DNA from: Bacillus sp. MM2020_4
GTDB lineage: Bacteria; Bacillota; Bacilli; Bacillales; Cytobacillaceae
Length of the DNA: 64,000 nucleotides
Reading direction: 5' to 3'
Assembly (NCBI RefSeq): GCF_011250555.1
Contig: NZ_JAANMZ010000007.1
Coordinates: 51,552-115,551, forward strand
Position 1 is the stretch's first letter. Every line of letters starts with the position of its first letter. A model generated the notes under the pieces. The model was not told the DNA's origin. It saw only the letters and a list, made by a program, of their open reading frames with translations, and made no database searches. This document shows, piece by piece, positions 1 through 6,826 of the stretch. Position numbers and translations under genes: made by a program.

Positions 1-2
1 TT

Positions 3-239
3 GGAATTTATATTTTAATTGCGTCCTTTGTATCGCACCGCAGCTATACCCATTCGCTATTGGGAGTCATCTTCTTTGGGATTATCGCATCCAAATTAGA
101 GGTATCGCTTGGAATTAGTGGTATCTTTTATACCTGCCTAGCCGGTTACATCAGTCATTTGCTGGCAGATCTTAAAATTCTGCCATTTAATAAACGGGGA
201 ATTAAACTATTTTTACCTGTTTCTTCTAAAGAAATCTAG
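3..239 (+). CDS. Metal-dependent membrane hydrolase, YdjM/DUF457-like (5' truncated by window edge)
   Basis: Only the last 78 codons are in the window, read in frame 3 up to a TAG stop. The fragment has HRSYTHSLLG near its start and GYISHLLAD further on. This paired histidine pattern (H-R-x3-H-S ... G-x2-S-H-x2-D) is typical of the YdjM/YfhP-like membrane-bound metal-dependent hydrolases. A hydrophobic segment lies between the two motifs. The biochemical substrate of the family is poorly known. No terminator was seen before the next gene. Confidence 0.6.
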   Translation, partial: GIYILIASFVSHRSYTHSLLGVIFFGIIASKLEVSLGISGIFYTCLAGYISHLLADLKILPFNKRGIKLFLPVSSKEI

Positions 240-313
240 CGACTTTCTGCACTTGTTTTGATGATGAATAGGAATTGAACACAACCAAAAATATAATGAT
301 GGAGGTGATTATT

Positions 314-634
314 GTGTTAGTGGTTACCACTGAAAAAGTTGAAGGCTACAAAGTTGTAGAAATAAAAGGACCTGTATTCGGACTGATTGTTAGAAGCAGA
401 GGGATTGGCGGCGATATTATGGCAGGTTTAAAATCTCTAGTAGGCGGAGAAATCAAGCAGTATACAGCGATGCTTGAAGATTCAAGAAAAGAAGCCTTGG
501 ACCGTATGATTAAAAATGCCAACCAAATGGGTGCAAATGCGATAGTGATGATGAGATTTGATTCTGGTGAAATCGGCAAAAATATGAGTGAAATTGTGGC
601 ATATGGAACGGCTGTTATTGTGGAGGCAATTTAA
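314..634 (+). CDS. YbjQ-family (DUF74) heavy-metal-binding-domain protein
   Basis: A 106-residue protein covering the whole YbjQ/UPF0145 domain: an N-terminal VTTEKVEGYKVVEIKGPVFG strand region, then a helix with EALDRMIKNANQMGANAIVMMRFD and a C-terminal YGTAVIVE strand. The family forms small pentameric alpha/beta assemblies; its function is uncertain despite the 'heavy-metal-binding' label. The GTG at 314 is chosen because GGAGGTGATT lies directly upstream at 301; the reading frame is open back to an ATG at 275, but no ribosome site fits that start. The stop overlaps the start of the next gene by one base, so the two are probably translationally coupled. Confidence 0.85.
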   Translation: MLVVTTEKVEGYKVVEIKGPVFGLIVRSRGIGGDIMAGLKSLVGGEIKQYTAMLEDSRKEALDRMIKNANQMGANAIVMMRFDSGEIGKNMSEIVAYGTAVIVEAI

Positions 635-858
635 TGAAGTTCGTCATTAGTTTCTATGCCATAGAAATAATTATCGTTATCTTTTGCATCCTCCTTGGTT
701 ACTTTATTTACGACAAACGGTTTAACCGAAATCATGGGATAAAAGTTCCGGATGGATTCCAATCGACAGAGGAAATAAATATTGACCCCGTAACGGGTGA
801 AAAAACCAGAGTATATTATAACCCTGTTACAGGTGAACGTTTTTATAAAAATGAATAA
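634..858 (+). CDS. Small membrane-anchored protein with duplicated PVTGE motif
   Basis: A 74-residue protein that starts on the last base of the ybjQ-like stop codon. Residues about 5-27 form one hydrophobic membrane segment, followed by a basic stretch (DKRFNRN) that predicts a cytoplasmic C-terminus. The tail holds two copies of a short unit, DPVTGEKTRVYY and NPVTGERFYKNE. I do not know its function. Tight coupling to the YbjQ-family gene suggests that the two products work together, perhaps with this one tethering its partner to the membrane (inference). Confidence 0.7.
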   Translation: MKFVISFYAIEIIIVIFCILLGYFIYDKRFNRNHGIKVPDGFQSTEEINIDPVTGEKTRVYYNPVTGERFYKNE

Positions 859-874
859 AGTAGGGGACGACCAC

Positions 875-924
875 AAGTGTCAGGCTCCATCCAGTTAAAA
901 TGGGTGGGGCCTGGCACTTTTTTG
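875..924 (+). terminator. Intrinsic terminator built from a 'GTGTCAGGC' family repeat
   Basis: Arms 875-893 and 901-919 pair over 19 bp if G-U pairs are allowed, with a 7-nt loop, and are followed by a run of six T. It begins 17 nt after the preceding stop codon. The arm carries the GTGTCAGGC core that recurs at 8447, 9111 and 48929. Confidence 0.75.
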
Positions 925-1083
925 GTTCTTAACTCTTATAGGACGATTATGGAGATAATGGAAATAAGTTAATTTTACATTTTTTCAAATGTGGCTTAAC
1001 ATATGTTCATGACATGTGCTATAGTTACTTTGAAAAATGAAATATAAAGATTTGATGATCACTATAATGATAAAATTTTGTTT

Positions 1084-1136
1084 GAAAGGGCAATTTCTTT
1101 TCTTCATTAAGAAGAGAAACTGCCTTTTCCTTTTTT
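1084..1136 (+). terminator. Terminator-like leader hairpin just upstream of the AmiS/UreI gene
   Basis: Arms 1084-1105 and 1111-1130 pair in two blocks (8 bp next to an ATTAA loop, then about 9 bp) separated by an internal loop. The hairpin is followed by CTTTTTT and then at once by the AAAGGAG ribosome site of the gene at 1153. A terminator placed this close to its own start codon points to transcription attenuation. A possible promoter is TTAACA (996) - 18 bp - TATAGT (1020). No aptamer was recognised in the short leader. Confidence 0.5.
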
Positions 1137-1152
1137 AAAGGAGTGGAATGCA

Positions 1153-1785
1153 GTGAGCTTTGTGGGTTTATTTCTATCGGGTGCTGTCTTATTTTTAAAC
1201 AGTCTTATGTTGTTAGGGAAGGCAGATGGGAAGAGTGTTGGCGTTTTTAATGTTTTCGTAGGAAGTATTCAAATTATTATTCCATTTTATTTACTCATTG
1301 TTTCGGATCAAACTAATTGGGAACTTTATAATAATGCGGCCATTTTCTTATTTGGCTTGACTTACTTATATGTAGGAACCACTGCGTTGAAGGGATTCGA
1401 GGGCAATGGTCTCGGTTGGTTCTGCTTATGGGTTGCCATTATTGCAGTCGTTTACACCATAACTTCAATTGTCCACTTTCATGATGTAGTAAGTGCCTTA
1501 ACATGGGGAATGTGGTCATTTTTGTGGTTTCTCTTCTTTTTATCAAATGCGCTGAAAAAGAAAATTGATTCGTATCTCGGAATCGTTGCCTTCGTGCAGT
1601 CATGGGTAACGCTAACGATCCCAGCACTGCTTTACTTTTTAGGTGTTTGGAATACGCCATCTATGGCCCGAATCTGGACGTACGTTTTAATTCTTTCACT
1701 CCTCTCATTTGTTGCTGCCAGCCTATTTAAAAAGAAAATTGCCTTCAAGAAGGAACCTGAAGTGAAAGAGATATCAGCCGCTTAG
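1153..1785 (+). CDS. AmiS/UreI-family urea or short-chain amide channel
   Basis: A 210-residue, very hydrophobic protein with about six to seven membrane helices, matching AmiS/UreI in length and layout. The family passes urea or short amides across the cytoplasmic membrane, usually to supply a urease or amidase. Family-like features are the N-terminal VGLFLSGAVLFLNSLMLLGK and the central GLGWFCLWVAI region. The start is GTG at 1153, eight to ten bases after AAAGGAG. No urease or amidase gene is nearby, so the partner enzyme must be elsewhere or the channel acts alone. The terminator-like hairpin at its start suggests conditional expression. Confidence 0.85.
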   Translation: MSFVGLFLSGAVLFLNSLMLLGKADGKSVGVFNVFVGSIQIIIPFYLLIVSDQTNWELYNNAAIFLFGLTYLYVGTTALKGFEGNGLGWFCLWVAIIAVVYTITSIVHFHDVVSALTWGMWSFLWFLFFLSNALKKKIDSYLGIVAFVQSWVTLTIPALLYFLGVWNTPSMARIWTYVLILSLLSFVAASLFKKKIAFKKEPEVKEISAA

Positions 1786-1786
1786 G

Positions 1787-1816
1787 AGCAAAGGATTGAA
1801 TCCTTTGCTTTTCTTT
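1787..1816 (+). terminator. Intrinsic terminator after the AmiS/UreI gene
   Basis: A perfect 9-bp stem (AGCAAAGGA / TCCTTTGCT), loop TTGAA, then TTTCTTT. It starts two bases after the stop codon. Confidence 0.75.
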
Positions 1817-1899
1817 ATGAGGAAGTCGGGGCATTGACACAATCTCGGTGAAGACGGAAACAATTGGATTGAAAACGACAACATCATTCATATAAGCGG

Positions 1900-2027
1900 A
1901 AATCCCCCTTGTTATCTTAGTCATTCGCTGCTTTTCGCCAATTTGGGGCAGAGACGATTGAGAGCGACCGAGGGACTAAGCCCTAGGACGTTCGAAGAGC
2001 AAATTCAGCCCCAATGGGGATTTTTTT
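1900..2027 (+). promoter_or_regulatory. Orphan S-box-like structured element ending in a terminator
   Basis: Positions 1960-1991 match positions 5541-5572 of the genuine S-box at 30 of 32 bases. The canonical 3' half of the aptamer (GGCAACC and the following helices) is missing. Around the block, AAATCCCC (1900) can pair with GGGGATTT (2016) and TTGGGGC (1943) with GCCCCAA (2008). The right-hand strands can instead fold as CCCC-AAT-GGGG followed by seven T, a small terminator. This is switch-like architecture, but the next gene on this strand is far away and the adjoining operon is on the other strand. It could be a decayed riboswitch or part of a dispersed repeat. Confidence 0.45.
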
Positions 2028-2038
2028 CAAATTCCTAT

Positions 2039-2299
2039 TTAATCGTTTTCGAATAAATTCTCCTTTACAAATTCAAACTCTTCTTCATCCTGGTAGCCAA
2101 TAAAATAAATTTTATCTATTTGGTCATGATTAAATAAATACATGTATTGTTCGTTAATATTACCTTCGGGGTAAAGACAGGCAATGTAATCCCAAATTTT
2201 GTTGGTATTCAGTTCCTGTTGCTTGCGGCCGTAGATCATCACCCTTTTAGTGCCGCCTTCTAAGAGGACAACAGAACCAATCGGTAAATACTTATCCAT
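2039..2299 (-). CDS. DUF4176-family small protein of a type VII secretion locus
   Basis: An 86-residue protein that fits DUF4176, beginning MDKYLPIGSVVLLEGGTKRV and containing the family's YIACLYPEGN stretch and an acidic C-terminus. DUF4176 genes are typically found beside LXG/WXG-type T7SS effector genes in Firmicutes. The start at 2299 is preferred over an upstream ATG at 2338 because AAGGAAC lies at suitable spacing and the sequence before it does not look conserved. It overlaps the end of the upstream gene by 8 bp and is last in the five-gene minus-strand operon. Confidence 0.75.
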   Translation of the reverse strand: MDKYLPIGSVVLLEGGTKRVMIYGRKQQELNTNKIWDYIACLYPEGNINEQYMYLFNHDQIDKIYFIGYQDEEEFEFVKENLFEND

Positions 2300-2969
2300 T
2301 ATTTTTCGTTCCTTTCGTCTTTGATCGACATATAACAATCATCATTGCGCAGCCGATATATCCGAACCCAACTGAACCAGCTAAAATTTCATAGGAATCC
2401 CTTACTGAATCAGGATTGGTAAAAATCTTGTGCATGATGACTATCATAATGATATAGGCAATGATGACCATTCCAATTCCGAGGACACTTGCCCAAACAT
2501 AAGCCTTCGCCGTTTTGATTTCCCGGTTTAATATTTTTGGTGATGAGAGGATAAATAGGAGTACTGACAAAATAGAGATAATAATCAAATACTCTAGTAA
2601 TGAAAACGAGAAGTAATGAACCTCTTCGACAATTGTTCCCTCTTCTACACCAGCTGTATACAAAATATTTGCGGTTAAAAAAAGCAGGATGCTAACTAGG
2701 ATACAATAAACGGAGCTGAAAATCCCCATCTGCCTGTTGAGCCTTATGTTATTTCGCAGCCAAAATCCATAAATAAAAAGACCTAAACTTACCAATAGCA
2801 CAATAGACACTGAAATAAGTAAAGACTGATTTGGGATAACCTTTGAATATTGAAAGCAGACTAATGCGAAAAAAGCCGTAATGGCAAATAAAACCACATT
2901 TATGAAAAGTATATTTTTCTTTAATGGATCGTTTGGGGATGTAGACGTTTTTGATTGCTTTGTTTTCAT
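2292..2969 (-). CDS. Multi-pass membrane protein of the T7SS satellite operon (immunity candidate)
   Basis: A 225-residue protein with about six predicted membrane helices (near residues 20-42, 50-70, 82-100, 124-142, 155-180 and 195-215) and a short basic N-terminus. I do not recognise a named family. It lies between the EspG/EsaE-like gene and the DUF4176 gene with short gaps. Multi-pass proteins in such loci may be secretion accessories or immunity proteins against membrane-acting effectors. Because the effector candidate has a glycine-zipper region, immunity is a reasonable hypothesis, but nothing in the sequence proves it. Confidence 0.6.
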   Translation of the reverse strand: MKTKQSKTSTSPNDPLKKNILFINVVLFAITAFFALVCFQYSKVIPNQSLLISVSIVLLVSLGLFIYGFWLRNNIRLNRQMGIFSSVYCILVSILLFLTANILYTAGVEEGTIVEEVHYFSFSLLEYLIIISILSVLLFILSSPKILNREIKTAKAYVWASVLGIGMVIIAYIIMIVIMHKIFTNPDSVRDSYEILAGSVGFGYIGCAMMIVICRSKTKGTKNNG

Positions 2970-2984
2970 CTGGTTTCTCTCTTT

Positions 2985-3746
2985 CTAAAACGCTAGTATT
3001 GTCTTAATTAATTTGTTAGGAGGACATTGAAGTAATGCGGTCATTTCCTTTTCTTCCGTGTATATCATTTTAACCAGTGTAAGTATACCGGAATCATTAA
3101 CTATTTTCGTGATGATCGTTCCAGTCCCGCCTATTCTCTCCGTGAGAACGGATAGACCTTCATGTTGATGGGTTGAATTTAATAAAGAAATACAAGTCTC
3201 GAAGCTTACTTGTTTAATGGTGCAAAGAACGCTGATTTTGGCTATTTCACTGTTGTTATACCAACCAAGAAGAGTATCAAATTGACTAGTAGGGAGTTGA
3301 AGCGAAAAGTATTCAAAAGGGGGTGGTGAGGTGGCCTCTTCCATGCTCATGTTGGCTAAAAAGTCATGGGAAAAATCTTCCTCGCCCTCAAAGTGTTTTA
3401 GAGAAAAACCAATATCCTCTTTTTTTAATAGTGACCTATCCTCTTCATGTAAATAAAAAACGGACTGAATCTCTTCTTCTTGAATAATTGAGATCATGGT
3501 GTCGGCACCAAACATGGATAATAATGATTCTATAAGACTAGTATCAAAAATAACATTTCCAAGTTCATCTGTACGAAGAAGTCCCCTTGAACGAAATCTT
3601 TCGGTAAATAGCTGCCATTCATTTTGGATCTGAACCTTTGTCCTATCATTGAATGGATCATCTACAATTAATGGTAATGGATGATTAAAAATAAGACTTA
3701 GAAAACCTATATCATATTTTGAAAAATTATAAACCATTTTCTTCAC
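2985..3746 (-). CDS. EspG/EsaE-like T7SS effector chaperone candidate
   Basis: A 253-residue soluble protein with no signal peptide or membrane segment. The N-terminal pattern (a winged-helix-like stretch with WQLFTERFRSRGLL followed by DELGNVIFD) and the alternating strands in the second half recall the EspG/EsaE-type specific chaperones of T7SS substrates, including the Firmicute DUF5081 family. It sits directly after the effector candidate, the usual place for such a chaperone. The family call is by resemblance only; an unrelated T7SS accessory function is possible. Confidence 0.45.
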   Translation of the reverse strand: MKKMVYNFSKYDIGFLSLIFNHPLPLIVDDPFNDRTKVQIQNEWQLFTERFRSRGLLRTDELGNVIFDTSLIESLLSMFGADTMISIIQEEEIQSVFYLHEEDRSLLKKEDIGFSLKHFEGEEDFSHDFLANMSMEEATSPPPFEYFSLQLPTSQFDTLLGWYNNSEIAKISVLCTIKQVSFETCISLLNSTHQHEGLSVLTERIGGTGTIITKIVNDSGILTLVKMIYTEEKEMTALLQCPPNKLIKTILAF

Positions 3747-3772
3747 TCCTTACTGGTTGTTACGAACCATTA

Positions 3773-4852
3773 CTAGCCTGCACCTGTTACTGGCTTTGGT
3801 TTATCCTTGAATAAACTCCCGAACCACCTTGATGCACCATTGGCTGCATGTCCAACGGCATCAACCCCTATTTCAACGCCATCCCCAATGACATCCAATG
3901 TTGACTTTTTATTTTTGCCAGAACCCCATATGTTTAAATTTAAACCCTTGTCGATGACATAGGAACTAATTGCTGCAACTCCGGCACCAACGACAGCACC
4001 AACGGCTGTCCCAACTCCCGGTGCAATGACCGTCCCGATTGCAGCCCCGAATTTTGCTCCGACAACTGCTACAGCAGCCACTTCTGCACCTTTCACCCCA
4101 GCGTTGATCACTTTTCTTTTTGTTGACACAGTATTATCTGTTGTGAGTTCTTTATACACTTGAGCAGCGCCGGTGATTAATGCTCCTGCCACTCCTACCT
4201 TCCCAGCAATTTTTAAACCTTTATCTATATTTACTAGTTTTGACACATTGGGATATCTGCCGTTTTTGACGTTTTCTATCGTGTATCTTCTCGCTAGTCC
4301 CTCGCCGCCTTTATAAAATTCACTATTCAAAACCTTGAGGTATCTATCATCCTTAAAAAACTTTGGCATCTTGTAATATTTCGAGACTAAGGAAGCAGAG
4401 AAGCCTCCTAAAAGCAGCTCGCTGGCGAGTCCGCCTTCATCATTTGTAAGGGCTTCAATAATGCCGTTACGCCATTGTTCCCATTGACTATCAGATTTAG
4501 ACGCATGTTTCTGCCTGGCAGCAGCACCGCCCATTTGACTGTCCATAATGATACGATCGATCCCGAGCAAAGCTGCAGCCTTGCCATCTACTTTTCTTTC
4601 AGCTGATATGTATTGGTTAATCGATTCCTCCATGAAGGACTTCAGTTTGTTTATTTGACTTTCAGCGTCTTGAATATCCTGAGCAATTGTGTTCAGTTTT
4701 TGCCCAATAGATCTTCGGGACAGGATTTTACTGCTGATTTGATTCCTTAATGAGGACACACTTTGTTTAACATCTGAAATACTTGATTTACCTCTTTCTA
4801 AATTGCTTTGATAACCTTTTATCGTACTTACGTTTATTTTGATTGGATCCAA
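3773..4852 (-). CDS. T7SS effector-like protein with glycine-zipper C-terminus
   Basis: A 359-residue protein in three parts. Residues about 5-90 are long amphipathic helices (KGYQSNLERGKSSISD ... RRSIGQKLNTIAQDI), like the targeting region of LXG/WXG-type substrates. Residues 110-230 form a variable middle. Residues about 251-303 are a glycine/alanine-rich stretch with repeated GxxxG spacing (GAAIGTVIAPGVGTAVGAVV), typical of membrane-inserting glycine zippers. No catalytic toxin domain was recognised. I chose the TTG at 4852 because a strong AGAGGGG site precedes it and family members tend to start close to the IKINVSTIKGY segment; an ATG at 4912 in the same frame would add 20 residues but has a poorly spaced ribosome site. 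Confidence 0.6.
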   Translation of the reverse strand: MDPIKINVSTIKGYQSNLERGKSSISDVKQSVSSLRNQISSKILSRRSIGQKLNTIAQDIQDAESQINKLKSFMEESINQYISAERKVDGKAAALLGIDRIIMDSQMGGAAARQKHASKSDSQWEQWRNGIIEALTNDEGGLASELLLGGFSASLVSKYYKMPKFFKDDRYLKVLNSEFYKGGEGLARRYTIENVKNGRYPNVSKLVNIDKGLKIAGKVGVAGALITGAAQVYKELTTDNTVSTKRKVINAGVKGAEVAAVAVVGAKFGAAIGTVIAPGVGTAVGAVVGAGVAAISSYVIDKGLNLNIWGSGKNKKSTLDVIGDGVEIGVDAVGHAANGASRWFGSLFKDKPKPVTGAG

Positions 4853-4931
4853 AGAAATCCCCTCTCTAAGCAAATCATGTATTTTGTGGTACCGAGAAAT
4901 ATAGTGCACCATTCGTCCAGCTAATTTCCTC

Positions 4932-5219
4932 TTATAGTGATTTTGCAGCCGCCTTTTCTTTCGCTATTTTTTCATTTCTAATTTCATGTGTAGTGCGGAC
5001 AATATCTCCACCAATCTCATCTAGCGTTTGCGATATCGAATAAAATTTCCTACTAAGATGGTCAATCGCATTGTTTATGTACGTTACTTCCGTTGCCTGC
5101 CAATGGACAGTTAAATTGCCTTTATAGGTTTCCATGCTCTTTTTTATATCTCGAAGTGTATCTGCATATTGGCTTAACCTTCTCGCCTGTGAGACAGCCT
5201 GGTCAACATCAAATCCCAT
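4932..5219 (-). CDS. WXG100-like small helical protein (T7SS partner)
   Basis: A 95-residue, almost wholly helical protein, first gene of the T7SS satellite operon. Two helices flank a turn with HWQATEV at residues 39-45, where WXG100 proteins have W-x-G; the glycine is replaced by alanine. Length and pattern resemble the SACOL2603-like family (TIGR04197/DUF3130), whose members act as helical partners that help deliver LXG toxins to the T7SS. AGAGGTGA precedes the ATG. It is followed by the effector-like gene, the order expected of a partner-substrate pair. Confidence 0.65.
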   Translation of the reverse strand: MGFDVDQAVSQARRLSQYADTLRDIKKSMETYKGNLTVHWQATEVTYINNAIDHLSRKFYSISQTLDEIGGDIVRTTHEIRNEKIAKEKAAAKSL

Positions 5220-5294
5220 ATGGTCACCTCTCTATTAATTAAAAAAACCGCTGCGTAATTTATTTAAATGGTGGTAAAAGATGGAACTATCAAG

Positions 5295-5323
5295 ATTATA
5301 AGAAAACTACACCCTTTTGTCAC
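5295..5323 (-). promoter_or_regulatory. Promoter of the T7SS satellite operon
   Basis: On the minus strand GTGACA (5323-5318) is followed after exactly 17 bp by TATAAT (5300-5295). Transcription would start near 5288 and give a leader of about 70 nt before the WXG100-like gene. The perfect -10 and spacing support a SigA-type promoter. Confidence 0.6.
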
Positions 5324-5368
5324 GGGGTCAATAACAAAATGGTGCTTTAGGATGAGTATTCAAAAAAG

Positions 5369-5394
5369 GAAGCAGGGGACGGTTCTTTTGCTTC
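5369..5394. repeat. Short 'GGGGACGGTTC' family repeat
   Basis: A 26-bp element flanked by inverted GAAGC/GCTTC ends, with core AGGGGACGGTTC. Related copies occur at 10442 and, more degenerate, at 15438. Such short dispersed elements are common in Bacillaceae intergenic DNA. This copy lies upstream of both divergent units (T7SS operon and met operon). Confidence 0.6.
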
Positions 5395-5477
5395 AAAAAG
5401 TTTCTAAAACCCACTTTATAGATTGATATAATAGGGATGGAAGCGTTTTATTGTGGTAGAATACTATTTTCTGATGA

Positions 5478-5506
5478 TTGACAAAATAAACATAGATGAG
5501 TAATAT
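5478..5506 (+). promoter_or_regulatory. Promoter of the S-box/metNIQ transcript
   Basis: TTGACA (5478-5483), 17-bp spacer, TAATAT (5501-5506). Transcription would begin near 5513, about 20 nt before the riboswitch aptamer. Confidence 0.75.
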
Positions 5507-5533
5507 CTAAACTATCTTATTAAACTCAATTTA

Positions 5534-5638
5534 ACTTATCGAGAGCGACCGAGGGACTAGGCCCTATGACGTCCGGCAACCCCCACTTCGGGAAGGTGCC
5601 AATTCCTGCAGAATGACCTCCATTCTGAAAGATAAGTC
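5534..5638 (+). promoter_or_regulatory. SAM-I (S-box) riboswitch
   Basis: The outer helix P1 is formed by ACTTATC (5534) and GATAAGT (5631). Inside lie the conserved S-box blocks GAGGGACTAGGCCCTATGA, CCGGCAACC, GGTGCCAATTCC and TGCAGA. The element senses S-adenosylmethionine and, when it is plentiful, ends transcription at the terminator just downstream. It precedes metNIQ, a classic member of the S-box regulon. A further perfect 8-bp hairpin (5637-5644 with 5653-5660) lies between P1 and the terminator. Confidence 0.93.
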
Positions 5639-5659
5639 GAAATATTTCTTTGTATTTCG

Positions 5660-5697
5660 ATGCCCCTTTCAGGTGAAAGGGGCATTTTATTATTTTT
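5660..5697 (+). terminator. Riboswitch-controlled terminator
   Basis: An 11-bp GC-rich stem (ATGCCCCTTTC / GAAAGGGGCAT) with a 4-nt loop, followed by TTTATTATTTTTT. Together with the S-box it forms the expression platform for metNIQ. Confidence 0.88.
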
Positions 5698-5719
5698 TAA
5701 AAATAATGACAATAAGAAA

Positions 5720-5760
5720 TGCGCAAGCGCCCTGGTTAGCGGCGCTGGAGCTGGACAATT
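5720..5760. repeat. Fragment of a dispersed Bacillaceae intergenic repeat
   Basis: The GC-rich stretch GCGCAAGCGCC ... GGCGCTGGAGCTGGAC has the look of a widespread Bacillus intergenic repeat. It stands out against its AT-rich surroundings and lies between the riboswitch terminator and metN. Recognition is from memory of the repeat type; only one copy is in this window. Confidence 0.45.
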
Positions 5761-5812
5761 CTCAAAATTGAAAATCTTATACTTTCTAATCTTTTGAAAA
5801 AGAGGTCATCCT

Positions 5813-6826
5813 ATGATTGAAATTCAGAATCTTACAAAGATTTACAAAACAAAGCATGGCACGGTTAAGGGTGTCGATGAGGTATCATTAACCATTCAAA
5901 AAGGCGAAATCTACGGGATAGTCGGCTATTCCGGTGCCGGAAAAAGTTCGCTCTTGCGTTGTATCAATTTGCTAGAGCGGCCTACTACAGGCACTATTAC
6001 CGTCGATGGAACTGACCTTACCTCATTAAAAGGCGAGAAGCTTCGCTTAGCGAGGTTAAAAATCGGGATGATTTTTCAACACTTTTATTTAATCAGTCAA
6101 AAAACCGTGTTTGAGAATATTGCTTTTTCCCTGAAGGCTGCCAACTATCCAAAGAGTGAAATCAAAGAACGGGTCGAGGAACTGCTTGCAACCGTGGGAT
6201 TGACGGATAAACGGGATGTGTATCCGGCGCAATTGAGCGGCGGGCAAAAACAACGGGTGGGAATTGCGCGGGCACTCGCCAATAATCCCAAGGTACTCTT
6301 GTGTGATGAAGCCACTTCTGCACTGGATCCAACGACCACCAAATCGATTTTGACTCTATTGAAAAAAATCAATAAAGAACTCGATATCACCATTGTCTTA
6401 ATCACCCATGAGATGAATGTGGTTAAGGAAATTTGCCACCGGATGGCGATTATGCAAGAGGGACGGGTCATGGAGGAGGGACCGGTTTATGACTTATTTG
6501 CCAGCCCTCAGGCCGCACTGACAAAAGAGTTTATCGAAAGTGTTGTTTCCTTTGATGTTCCGGAGGCTATTTTAAAAAATTGCCAGGGTCCTATCATTAA
6601 AGTGACCTTCAAAGGAAAAGTCGCAGGCGAGGGCGTCATTTCCGACATGCTGCAGCAATTTAAGGTAAATGGGAACTTCCTTCATGGTTCGATTGAGTAC
6701 ATTCAGGAATTGCCGCTTGGTATCTTTATTATGGAACTGAATGGCCAGAAGGAGGAAGTACGTACGGCACTTCGGTATATCGAGGACCGTGCAGCGCAAG
6801 TGGAGGTGTTACGTGATGGGTATTGA
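5813..6826 (+). CDS. metN: Methionine ABC transporter ATP-binding protein MetN
   Basis: A 337-residue ATPase of the D/L-methionine importer, acting on the inner face of the membrane. It has a Walker A motif GYSGAGKSS at residues 38-46, the signature LSGGQKQRVGIARAL, Walker B VLLCDEATSALD and the H-loop ITHEM. The last 75 or so residues form the NIL (ACT-like) regulatory domain that in MetN binds methionine and inhibits transport. The S-box upstream, and metI and metQ downstream, confirm the role. The stop overlaps the start of metI. Confidence 0.95.
   Translation: MIEIQNLTKIYKTKHGTVKGVDEVSLTIQKGEIYGIVGYSGAGKSSLLRCINLLERPTTGTITVDGTDLTSLKGEKLRLARLKIGMIFQHFYLISQKTVFENIAFSLKAANYPKSEIKERVEELLATVGLTDKRDVYPAQLSGGQKQRVGIARALANNPKVLLCDEATSALDPTTTKSILTLLKKINKELDITIVLITHEMNVVKEICHRMAIMQEGRVMEEGPVYDLFASPQAALTKEFIESVVSFDVPEAILKNCQGPIIKVTFKGKVAGEGVISDMLQQFKVNGNFLHGSIEYIQELPLGIFIMELNGQKEEVRTALRYIEDRAAQVEVLRDGY

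Noticed and set aside
1037..1138. 33-codon leader peptide for the AmiS/UreI gene as a feature
   Set aside because: No ribosome site precedes it and its hydrophobic text may arise from the T-rich hairpin; mentioned only with the attenuator finding.
2985..3746. Nuclease or other enzymatic toxin in the T7SS operon
   Set aside because: No catalytic motif was visible, and the position and fold pattern fit a chaperone better.
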